Shown: one piece after another, positions 1 through 5,833 of the stretch
Numbering within the stretch: position 1 is the stretch's first letter
How the letters are laid out: every line of letters begins with the position of its first letter
Assembly: GCA_964526285.1 (NCBI GenBank)
Contig: CAZGIW010000126.1
Coordinates: 1 to 7,289 of the forward strand
DNA: 7,289 bases
Source: CAYMAZ01 sp964526285
Lineage (GTDB): Bacteria; Bacteroidota; Bacteroidia; Bacteroidales; DTU049
Direction of reading: 5' to 3'
Made by a program: the position numbers and the translations under genes
Notes under the pieces: model-generated
The model's database searches: none
What the model saw: the letters and a program-made list of their open reading frames with translations, nothing else
Told to the model about the DNA's origin: nothing

Positions 1-63
1 TTAATGCTTAATGTTTAATGTTTAATGTTTAATGTTTAATGTTTAATGTTTAATGTTTAATGT
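1..63. repeat. Heptamer tandem repeat (TTAATGT)n
   Basis: Nine consecutive 7-bp units TTAATGT occur, the first with C in place of the last T, followed by a degraded unit TTAATTC at 64-70. The array starts at or before the window edge, so its true length is unknown. The last unit contains the stop codon and the final His codon of the four-helix-bundle gene. The unit is far too short and unspaced to be a CRISPR. Arrays like this vary in copy number by slippage. Confidence 0.95.
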
Positions 64-458
64 TTAATTCTTAGGGTTTCTTTTTTTAGGTTGTCTTTTG
101 CTGTTTTTATGCTTTTGGAAAAAATCAGTATGAGCTCTTTGTTTTCACTTTCTGCTTCAAAAACTAACGGATTATTTTTGCATAATGGTTTTCTTATAAC
201 AAACTGCAATGCAATATATGTTTCTTTTAGTTCTTTCAAACAGATTTTCATTTTATGTAAAAAATCTCTTTTTGATTCGGCCGCTTGTGCTTCTCCGTAA
301 TTAAATGCAGGAGAAGTGTCAGATCGAATCATTTGACCTCCAATATGCTTTCCAGTTAAAGTATTGGGAAGCCCATCAACGATGTCCAATATCTTTAAAC
401 CAAAAACAATCAGTCTTTCCTCTAAATCGTAATCATTTGAATTTCTATTTGCACCCAT
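57..458 (-). CDS. Four-helix-bundle protein, 23S rRNA intervening-sequence (S23) family
   Basis: This 133-residue protein resembles the small all-helical family first seen as the ORF inside 23S rRNA intervening sequences and common as free-standing genes in Bacteroidota. The visible hallmark is the segment at about residues 42-66 (QMIRSD.S.AFNYGEA ... RDF), followed by the KELKET helix at 75-80. Its length is normal for the family. The cellular role is not established; RNA or protein binding is usually assumed. No rRNA sequence flanks it here, so it is not sitting inside a 23S gene. It lies 29 nt after the YeeE/YedE gene on the same strand and could be co-transcribed, but the AT-rich repeat-like spacers on both sides suggest an independent cassette. 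The ATG at 458 is preceded by A/T-rich sequence without a Shine-Dalgarno motif. The last two codons lie in the heptamer repeat. Confidence 0.85.
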   Translation of the reverse strand: MGANRNSNDYDLEERLIVFGLKILDIVDGLPNTLTGKHIGGQMIRSDTSPAFNYGEAQAAESKRDFLHKMKICLKELKETYIALQFVIRKPLCKNNPLVFEAESENKELILIFSKSIKTAKDNLKKETLRIKH

Positions 459-460
459 TA

Positions 461-488
461 CTTAATCATTTATTATTAATCATTAATC
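461..488. repeat. AT-rich short repeat flanking the four-helix-bundle gene
   Basis: The 28-bp stretch between the YeeE/YedE stop and the four-helix-bundle start is made of TTAATCATT-like words. Read on the minus strand it contains TTAATGATTAAT, which resembles the plus-strand TTAATGTTTAAT of the heptamer array at the gene's other end. The two flanks are therefore imperfect inverted copies of a similar word. Low-complexity AT sequence could give this by chance. Confidence 0.35.
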
Positions 489-1000
489 TATACCCAAAGT
501 TTTCTGAACAAAAACGCAATCATAAATGCCGTTCCGAATATGGCCATCATGGTGATAATTCCCGAACTTGACAGGACTGCCATACCACTAAGTGCGGCAC
601 CGCTGGTGCAACCTTTTCCCAACTGTGATCCAATTCCAAACAATGCCCCACCAATTACTGCAAAAATCAAGCGCACCCCAACCGAAGCTCTTGGACCCCG
701 CTCAACCTGAAATTTTAATCGTCCACCAATAGCTCCGGAGATAAAGCCTCCCAGAATCAAACCCAGAAACATAATCACAATCCACTGATTCCACAACTGT
801 GATGCATCAAAACCTCCGAAAAAGAATGACTTTTCAGCCATCTGTGGCGATAACTTTTGCACAGCAGATATTGTGAAATTTTTAATTGCGCCACTGGCAC
901 CAAGTCCATGCCCCCCAATCCAGATGGTGAACAACAAGGTGAGTCCCAAAGCAAAACCTGCTAAATAAGGATTGGCATATTTGAATTTCTTTTCTTCCAT
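488..1000 (-). CDS. YeeE/YedE family sulfur-transport membrane protein (half-length)
   Basis: This is a 170-residue hydrophobic inner-membrane protein. Membrane segments are visible at about residues 12-38, 72-93, 108-127 and 146-165. The family signature is the glycine-rich stretch ending GKGCTSG at 128-134, with Cys131 the likely sulfur-handling residue. Full-length YeeE (TsuA) proteins of about 350-400 residues import thiosulfate through a path lined by conserved cysteines. This one is about half that size, as in two-gene versions of the family. No second half is seen in the window, so it may form homodimers or pair with a gene elsewhere. It starts 20 nt after the rhodanese gene and is the fourth gene of the sulfur operon. 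Import of thiosulfate or sulfane sulfur is inferred from family and context. Confidence 0.85.
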   Translation of the reverse strand: MEEKKFKYANPYLAGFALGLTLLFTIWIGGHGLGASGAIKNFTISAVQKLSPQMAEKSFFFGGFDASQLWNQWIVIMFLGLILGGFISGAIGGRLKFQVERGPRASVGVRLIFAVIGGALFGIGSQLGKGCTSGAALSGMAVLSSSGIITMMAIFGTAFMIAFLFRKLWV

Positions 1001-1020
1001 AATGGTTTAAAAATTATTGA

Positions 1021-2085
1021 TTAACAACCGCCCTGTGGAACAGGCTTTTTTGATTCATTTTCAACAGGAACATCTGATTTCTCACTTTTTTCCAAAGGAT
1101 AATTCATAATCTTATCATCATCAAATGCCTGATCTGTTTCTTCCATCATAATATTATACATAAACGAATTGGCGCCATAATACAACGATTTTGCATCATA
1201 TCCGAGGATTCTCAGATAAGCTGCCACTGTTGAACTGTGATTGCCCGAATTGCAGTAAAGTACAATGGTCTTATCCAAGGGCAAAGTACTTAATTGTGTT
1301 TCTCTGGATAATGATTTTTTTGGTGCATAATGAATGGCTCCCGGAATATGCCCAAGGTCAAAATACTCTTTTTTCCAGTAACAAATTATATGATAGTTTT
1401 CTGGACTTGCAAACACTTCGTCAGCTGTTACAACATAATCTTTGTAAGGATGCTGCAACAACTCAATTGCCCTTTCACGAAGTATCTCATAGCCAGTGTT
1501 GAACTCGGATTTAATCACAGGATAATCTCCATTTTCAGGAATGGGGTTGTCCTCATTTACCAGTTTATCTGAATACAAAGAAGTGAGGTTTCTTAACCAG
1601 TATTCAACAGCATAATCCTCATGCCAGGCACACATGCCAAATCTCACCGGATAGACATTGTCATAACCCAAAAGCCTTAACAAACCGCTTGCAAAAAATG
1701 CGGCCTGTCCGTCAGATGAAAACAAGTAAATTTTTTCAAAACCCGATGCCTCTATCTTGTTTTCAAAATAATCTATCAAATCTGAAAAAGACACATTCAC
1801 TGCTTTTGATATATGACCCGCTGCATAATCCTCAGGGGTGCGGATATCAATGATGTGTATGTTTTTATCAATGTTTTCCATCACTTCCGATGCGTTGACA
1901 GCCCCGGGTGAAGCATCAGTATTGATAAAATCACCGTTTTGTTCAATATACTCCACAAGCATCTCAAACTTGTCATTGTCCAAATGGTCGTTGTTGTCCT
2001 TTCCACCTCCACAACCAGCAATAAGAAGTGAAATCATAACTGCAATTGCTGCAGTTGGGAAAATTCTTGAAATTAGTCGTCTCAT
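1021..2085 (-). CDS. Tandem rhodanese-domain lipoprotein
   Basis: This 354-residue protein begins at the ATG at 2085. That start gives a typical lipoprotein signal peptide: RR near the N-terminus, a hydrophobic core, and lipobox I22-A-G-C25. A longer frame to 2175 would add a Lys-rich, non-signal extension overlapping the cytochrome b gene by about 74 nt, so it is rejected. Rhodanese domain 1 (about 62-160) has the entry motif DIRTPEDYAAGHI at 80-92, but Ser123 stands where the catalytic Cys is expected (FSSDGQ). Domain 2 (about 215-315) has GHIPGA at 245-250 and an active-site loop CNSGNHS at 278-284 with Cys278. A charged linker follows, and the protein ends GGC with Cys354 as the last residue. 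Rhodaneses carry sulfane sulfur as a cysteine persulfide. A role as extracytoplasmic sulfur carrier between the octaheme cytochrome and the YeeE/YedE importer is inferred. The gene lies 16 nt after the cytochrome b gene. Confidence 0.88.
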   Translation of the reverse strand: MRRLISRIFPTAAIAVMISLLIAGCGGGKDNNDHLDNDKFEMLVEYIEQNGDFINTDASPGAVNASEVMENIDKNIHIIDIRTPEDYAAGHISKAVNVSFSDLIDYFENKIEASGFEKIYLFSSDGQAAFFASGLLRLLGYDNVYPVRFGMCAWHEDYAVEYWLRNLTSLYSDKLVNEDNPIPENGDYPVIKSEFNTGYEILRERAIELLQHPYKDYVVTADEVFASPENYHIICYWKKEYFDLGHIPGAIHYAPKKSLSRETQLSTLPLDKTIVLYCNSGNHSSTVAAYLRILGYDAKSLYYGANSFMYNIMMEETDQAFDDDKIMNYPLEKSEKSDVPVENESKKPVPQGGC

Positions 2086-2101
2086 AATCAATGTTTTTTT
2101 T

Positions 2102-2764
2102 TTATTCTTTGTTACTTTCATTATTCTCTTCTTCTTTTTTTGATGTTTTATCATCATCAGTCTCAAGTTCTTCATAACCTGTTATCATGGCTTTCAGGTT
2201 TGAACTAATGGTGTGTCCTGTTGTAATAAGATACAAATGTGCAATGGTAAATGCTATCAGCAAAAAGGCACCAAAAGTATGCAAAACCGCAATCGTTTCA
2301 AGACTGCCCATATTGGCTGATACAATTTCCCCCTTTTGAGGATAGCGATAAAGCAGATACAAAACTCCTGTGATAACCATCAGAGGAATAAGAACGACTT
2401 TTAATCCAAGATATACCAGTCTTTGCAGGGGATTGAGCTTGCTCAGTTGAGTTTTGCGTGTGGGGTGGGGTGCATTTTTAAAAATTCCAAAAAGATAATA
2501 ATTGGCCTGCGCCTTCAAATTTTTTGCTGTTGGAATATACTGTCTCCATTCTCCTGTGGTAAAATGCCAGAAAATGGCAAAAATTATAAGAATTATCAGC
2601 GAAATGGCTGCCACATTGTGATATTTTACAGCATTTTCAAATCCAATCACCTCATATGAACTGTGAATTTCAAATCCAGTAAACATCAGAAAGAAAATAA
2701 GTAAGGCCTGTGACCAGTGCCAGAATCTTTCAAACAATCTGTAGATATATACCTGCTTTTTCAT
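2102..2764 (-). CDS. Cytochrome b/b6-domain membrane subunit
   Basis: This 220-residue integral membrane protein resembles the di-heme cytochrome b subunits of Ni/Fe hydrogenases and thiosulfate reductase (PhsC-like). Four membrane segments are visible, at about 14-34, 50-68, 115-139 and 156-182. Candidate heme-ligand histidines are His16 (RFWHWSQ), His49, His67, His162 and His176. A highly acidic and lysine-rich tail (about 198-220) follows the last helix and probably faces the cytoplasm. In such modules the subunit oxidises menaquinol and passes electrons to a periplasmic partner. Here the partner is most likely the octaheme cytochrome encoded 15 nt upstream. The start at 2764 is preceded by an A-rich leader, without a Shine-Dalgarno motif. 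No molybdopterin or iron-sulfur subunit is encoded in the operon. Confidence 0.87.
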   Translation of the reverse strand: MKKQVYIYRLFERFWHWSQALLIFFLMFTGFEIHSSYEVIGFENAVKYHNVAAISLIILIIFAIFWHFTTGEWRQYIPTAKNLKAQANYYLFGIFKNAPHPTRKTQLSKLNPLQRLVYLGLKVVLIPLMVITGVLYLLYRYPQKGEIVSANMGSLETIAVLHTFGAFLLIAFTIAHLYLITTGHTISSNLKAMITGYEELETDDDKTSKKEEENNESNKE

Positions 2765-2779
2765 TATTGCTGCTTTTTT

Positions 2780-4381
2780 TTAATGTTGTGATGAACCAGT
2801 TTGATGTGCTTTTGCCTTTTTGTAATTATAAAACCTCAACGCAGCATGTCCAAAAACACCTGCAAACGTTATTATAATAATGAGTATGCCTGTTGTGTCT
2901 GCATATTTATTTCTGTCGCGTCCGGGAAGATAAAAATCATTGATTCCTGCAAGCCTTGAGTTTTCTCTTGTGTGACATTCCTGGCAACTGACAACCTGAT
3001 CTTTGGGAGCAACCATATGACTGATGGGCAAATGCATTTCTGTTTCCACAAAACCATATTCTCCGCTATAGGGTATGCCAAGATATTCCATGGCAGTGTC
3101 GATGGCAGCCGACCAGTCATAATCAATCCATAGTGCCCCTTTTCCCTTTTCATAATCCCATAATTTGGCCTGAACAATACGATTATACTGTAAATCATAG
3201 GGCTGTTTTCCCTTGTGAATTTTTTTGGGGATAATTTTTGATGAAGGATCATCATATGACCCAAAAAGTTTGTTGATATTGACAGGAGTTTCTGTAATCT
3301 CATCTGTGAGAAGATGATGATCAGCAGTACCATTAAACCATTGATAATCAGGAACAAGATTTCTTCCCCATAAAAATGAACCCTTGTCTGTGAAATAAAT
3401 CTGGTTGCCATCTTCATCCAGTTCAAAATAGGGCATTCCATCTTTCAGGTCGCAGGCTGTTGACCAGTCCCAGTACATCTTTGTAGCATTCACCTTGGCA
3501 TAAGTGGGTATGTGACATGTTCGGCAGTCAACTTTGATTGTATGTTCATTCATCAAATCGTCCTTGTGAGGAAAAGGAGTGTGGCAATCCTGACATTGTG
3601 CTCTTCTTTCATTGGTGGACGATAGCCCATAATATCTTCCCTTCATCACATGATTTTTTGTTTTGTGACAATCAATACATTCAAGACCTGCACCATCGGG
3701 CGACATGTGAACATCCACATCTTTGGCACAGTCAATCAGCGCAATTTCCAAATCTCCGTGTTTCACATTATTGCCACCAGCACTGTGAAAATGGCAAACT
3801 CCGCAGTTTTGCATTCGCGGTGTTCCCAAATTGGCAAACACAAGTGGATAATCGGGAGCATTTTCCCCAATTTCGGGATAACCAGCACCTCCCGAACGTT
3901 TTTTGTAGTTGTAACTGTTGTCATGGCACACAAGACAATCAATGTTGAGCGGATTAGTGAAATCAAAGGAATCACTGCTGTATCCGTAGCCTGCATGACA
4001 ACGGTTGCATGTGGGTTCGCTACCTGCTGCAATTCCTGTACAAAAATTATTCAAAGCATTTCGCTTGCCATAATACACCACACCTCTGCCCGGGATATAC
4101 TCTTCTTTTTCCCATGTAAAGTGATGACTTTTCAGCAGTTCGTGCCCTCGTTCCTCGTGGCAAATCAGACAGGCAGCAGTAATATCGTGAGCCGATTGAA
4201 AATCTTTCTGAAGTTCGGCAAACTGCGAATGATCCTTTGAAGAGAGTATGCGTTCCGAATATTCTGCTTTCAGTTCTTCCTTGTTATTGTAATTAGGTAA
4301 ATTCTGCACATTGTATATTGCAATGGCAATAAACACCTGAGGAATCAAAACCAGAAAAATAACCTGTACGAGTTTTCTCAT
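2780..4381 (-). CDS. Octaheme c-type cytochrome, tetrathionate reductase (OTR) family
   Basis: This 533-residue protein contains eight CXXCH heme-binding motifs, starting at residues 71, 125, 149, 193, 235, 263, 286 and 466. Motifs 2-3 sit in the family-typical context CNRCHAGYGY...FDF...DCLVCH. Additional cysteines at 114, 218 and 310 are not part of heme motifs; Cys114 precedes motif 2. An N-terminal hydrophobic segment (5-23) acts as signal or anchor, and a second membrane helix (about 498-516) followed by KK tethers the C-terminus, placing the hemes in the periplasm. The Shewanella OTR enzyme reduces tetrathionate and, in vitro, nitrite and hydroxylamine; the physiological substrate of family members is often unknown. 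The start at 4381 is chosen because the upstream ATG at 4450 lies upstream of the likely -7 promoter box and would add a second hydrophobic stretch. First gene of the operon. Confidence 0.9.
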   Translation of the reverse strand: MRKLVQVIFLVLIPQVFIAIAIYNVQNLPNYNNKEELKAEYSERILSSKDHSQFAELQKDFQSAHDITAACLICHEERGHELLKSHHFTWEKEEYIPGRGVVYYGKRNALNNFCTGIAAGSEPTCNRCHAGYGYSSDSFDFTNPLNIDCLVCHDNSYNYKKRSGGAGYPEIGENAPDYPLVFANLGTPRMQNCGVCHFHSAGGNNVKHGDLEIALIDCAKDVDVHMSPDGAGLECIDCHKTKNHVMKGRYYGLSSTNERRAQCQDCHTPFPHKDDLMNEHTIKVDCRTCHIPTYAKVNATKMYWDWSTACDLKDGMPYFELDEDGNQIYFTDKGSFLWGRNLVPDYQWFNGTADHHLLTDEITETPVNINKLFGSYDDPSSKIIPKKIHKGKQPYDLQYNRIVQAKLWDYEKGKGALWIDYDWSAAIDTAMEYLGIPYSGEYGFVETEMHLPISHMVAPKDQVVSCQECHTRENSRLAGINDFYLPGRDRNKYADTTGILIIIITFAGVFGHAALRFYNYKKAKAHQTGSSQH

Positions 4382-4436
4382 AAAAATGAAATAATTAAGT
4401 AGTAAATGAATAAACAGATAAAAAAGAAAACAAGTG

Positions 4437-4470
4437 CAAATATAAAACAATAATTATAAAAAAAAACAAA
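4437..4470 (-). promoter_or_regulatory. Bacteroidota-type promoter of the octaheme operon
   Basis: On the minus strand, TATATTTG (4444-4437) matches the Bacteroidota -7 consensus TAnnTTTG exactly. TTTG (4470-4467) lies 22 bp upstream and fits the -33 element. Transcription would start near 4430, giving a leader of about 50 nt before the ATG at 4381. This supports that start over the ATG at 4450. Confidence 0.6.
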
Positions 4471-4497
4471 AAACATATTCACATATATAGATATATA

Positions 4498-4512
4498 CAT
4501 ATGAAACATATG
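4498..4512. promoter_or_regulatory. Possible operator: CATATG-AAA-CATATG
   Basis: Two copies of the self-complementary hexamer CATATG are separated by AAA, about 28 bp upstream of the -33 element of the octaheme operon promoter and about 35 bp upstream of the plus-strand promoter. Its spacing and symmetry suit a dimeric regulator of either divergent promoter. The surrounding sequence is alternating A/T, so chance is a real possibility. Confidence 0.25.
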
Positions 4513-4546
4513 AATGAATGATTCTGATGTTTGAGCTGATATACGC

Positions 4547-4577
4547 TTGAGATAGTTTTTTTTAGAAATTAATTTTG
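4547..4577 (+). promoter_or_regulatory. Plus-strand Bacteroidota-type promoter
   Basis: TTG at 4547-4549, a 20-bp spacer, and TAATTTTG at 4570-4577 match TTG-N(17-23)-TAnnTTTG exactly. Transcription would start at about 4583-4585, some 335 nt before cas1. It could drive a small RNA ending at the hairpin at 4743-4783, with read-through into cas1. Confidence 0.5.
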
Positions 4578-4653
4578 TGGCTTTATCAATTTATCCATAT
4601 TGGAACTGACAAATTTGATGAAAGCAACCTGATGATTTTCAGCAAAGGCTCGT

Positions 4654-4670
4654 TTTGAGACAGTCTCAAA
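4654..4670. other. Perfect 8-bp palindrome with 1-bp centre
   Basis: TTTGAGAC-A-GTCTCAAA is perfectly symmetric. As DNA it looks like a repressor or regulator operator about 250 bp upstream of cas1. As RNA a 1-nt loop is not possible, so the inner pair or two would open and leave a shorter hairpin. Confidence 0.5.
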
Positions 4671-4742
4671 TCGGCATAAATAGTGATAAATCGTTGAGCA
4701 GTAACAAAAACCTTATTACCTTAATAACAACTTGAAAACACA

Positions 4743-4783
4743 GCCAGTATTCACCTTATTAGCTTATTGAAACTGGCATTTTT
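4743..4783 (+). terminator. Intrinsic-terminator-like hairpin before cas1
   Basis: GCCAGT (4743-4748) pairs with ACTGGC (4772-4777), and after a bulged A, TTCA (4750-4753) pairs with TGAA (4768-4771). This gives a 10-bp stem with a 14-nt loop, followed by A and TTTTT (4779-4783). It would end plus-strand transcription from the promoter at 4547-4577. The loop is long and the stem only moderately GC-rich, so termination may be partial. Confidence 0.45.
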
Positions 4784-4785
4784 AT

Positions 4786-4918
4786 CACTGAAGCAATTCA
4801 CATGATTCAAAAAAAAATTCACAACGTCATGTTTTGACATTTTGGACATGTATTTTAGTGCCCAAAAAACTCAAACAGTTGATATTGTGCAGATTATACT
4901 AATAAAATATAATTTGTT
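4786..4918 (+). other. cas1 upstream region
   Basis: No gene is seen in these 133 nt. The 8-mer AATTCACA occurs twice, at 4795-4802 and 4816-4823, around a run of nine A. CATGT (4829-4833) and ACATG (4846-4850) form an inverted repeat. TATACT (4895-4900) and the A/T-rich TATAATTTG (4908-4916) are promoter-like, but neither has correct spacing to a -33 element. The cas1 start has no Shine-Dalgarno motif. The cas1 promoter is therefore not identified with confidence. Confidence 0.4.
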
Positions 4919-5833
4919 ATGATTAAAAGAACCATTTACATTGGAAATCCGGTGGGATTATCAACAACAAACAAGCAGCTAATCATCAAAACCAGAGATG
5001 AAAATGAACCAGATGGACGAACCACATCAGTTGCAATTGAGGATATTGGAGTGCTGGTGCTTGATAATCAGCAGATTGTTGTTTCTCAGAGAGTGTTTCA
5101 GCTATTGCTTGATAACAACAGTGTGATACTTGTTTGTGGTGAAAACCACATGCCCCAGGGTTTGGTCTATCCCTTTGAAGGTAATACGACCCAATCAGAA
5201 CGTTACAGAGATCAGGTTGAAGCATCACTTCCATTGAAAAAACAATTGTGGCAGCAAACTGTGAGTAAGAAAATTTTCAATCAGTCAGTTTTGCTTGGAG
5301 CTCAGGGAGTAAAAACCGAAAATATGCTTCACTGGGCAAGAGAAGTAACATCAGGAGATATTAAAAATCATGAGGCCAGAGCTGCGGCTTATTATTGGGA
5401 CAATTTATTTAATGCCTGTTTCAAACGTGATCGTTTTGGATTTCCCCCCAATAATATGCTAAACTATGGGTATGCTGTATTAAGAGCTGTGATTGCAAGG
5501 GCACTTGTTGGTTCGGGACTAATGCCCACTTTGGGAATTCATCATCGCAACAAATACAATGCATTTTGTTTGGCTGATGATATAATGGAGCCTTACAGGC
5601 CTTTTGTGGATAAAGTTGTCCTTGAAATAATAAATGAAGCAGAGATAGACGAAGAGTTTGATGAACTGACACCTGATTTGAAGAGAAAACTTTTGATCAT
5701 ACCCGCCATGGACGTTGAAATTGAAGGAAGAAAAAGTCCTTTGATGATTGCAGCACAACGTACAAGTGCCTCATTATCAAAATGTTTTTCAGGCGAAAAC
5801 AGAAAAATTATTTTTCCTGATATGGTTTTATGA
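4919..5833 (+). CDS. cas1: CRISPR-associated endonuclease Cas1 (type II-C-like)
   Basis: This 304-residue protein is the integrase of CRISPR adaptation: a Cas1-Cas2 complex inserts captured DNA as new spacers at the leader end of an array. The N-terminal beta domain (about 1-95) contains the DIGVLVLD strand at 42-49 and GNTTQSERYRDQ at 88-99. The alpha-helical C-terminal domain holds the metal ligands Glu152 (NHEARAAAYYW), His208/His209 (GIHHRNKYNAF) and Glu224 with Asp220/221 (LADDIMEPYRP), so the active site looks intact. Length and these motifs match Cas1 of type II-C loci in Bacteroidota, and differ from the shorter-motif type I forms. Cas1 is normally encoded after cas9; here no cas9 precedes it, and the region upstream is a divergent intergenic stretch. 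The gene overlaps cas2 by 4 nt (ATGA). Confidence 0.96.
   Translation: MIKRTIYIGNPVGLSTTNKQLIIKTRDENEPDGRTTSVAIEDIGVLVLDNQQIVVSQRVFQLLLDNNSVILVCGENHMPQGLVYPFEGNTTQSERYRDQVEASLPLKKQLWQQTVSKKIFNQSVLLGAQGVKTENMLHWAREVTSGDIKNHEARAAAYYWDNLFNACFKRDRFGFPPNNMLNYGYAVLRAVIARALVGSGLMPTLGIHHRNKYNAFCLADDIMEPYRPFVDKVVLEIINEAEIDEEFDELTPDLKRKLLIIPAMDVEIEGRKSPLMIAAQRTSASLSKCFSGENRKIIFPDMVL

Larger units (their letters stand above)
4584..4785 (+). ncRNA. Candidate small structured RNA upstream of cas1
   Basis: No convincing protein is encoded here. The stretch begins just after a consensus promoter and ends in a hairpin with a T run, so it is delimited like a small-RNA gene of about 200 nt. Internal structure includes CTGA...TCAG at about 4629-4642, the perfect 8-bp stem at 4654-4670, and the pairing GCTC (4648-4651) with GAGC (4696-4699) that encloses the latter. 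Its position next to type II-C-like cas genes makes tracrRNA one option: the word GATGAAAGCAAC at 4617-4628 loosely resembles the AAAGCAA part of anti-repeats in Bacteroidota type II-C loci as I recall them. That resemblance is weak. Alternatives are an unrelated sRNA or a long cas1 leader. Confidence 0.3.

Noticed and set aside
1..63. Heptamer array considered as a CRISPR or origin iterons
   Set aside because: Units are 7 bp and contiguous, without spacers, and no replication gene is nearby. It is a simple tandem repeat.
2086..2175. Upstream extension of the rhodanese gene to the ATG at 2175
   Set aside because: The extra 30 residues are Lys-rich, destroy the lipoprotein signal peptide context and overlap the cytochrome b gene. 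The ATG at 2085 gives a standard signal peptide and a 16-nt gap.
3538..4240. Long plus-strand open frames opposite the octaheme cytochrome
   Set aside because: Their translations are antisense to a gene with eight ordered heme motifs and show no recognisable features.
4382..4450. Upstream extension of the octaheme cytochrome to the ATG at 4450
   Set aside because: It would start upstream of the TATATTTG promoter box and add a second Cys/Phe-rich hydrophobic stretch before a normal signal sequence.
4879..4916. TTGATA ... TATACT or TATAATTTG as the cas1 promoter
   Set aside because: TTGATA to TATACT spacing is only 10 bp, and TATAATTTG has the wrong internal spacing for TAnnTTTG and would start transcription inside cas1.
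4560..4918. Remnant of a cas9 C-terminus upstream of cas1
   Set aside because: The plus-strand frame in phase with cas1 is broken by stops and the longest open stretch (about 38 codons at 4622-4735) shows no Cas9-like sequence. I see no evidence of a cas9 pseudogene.
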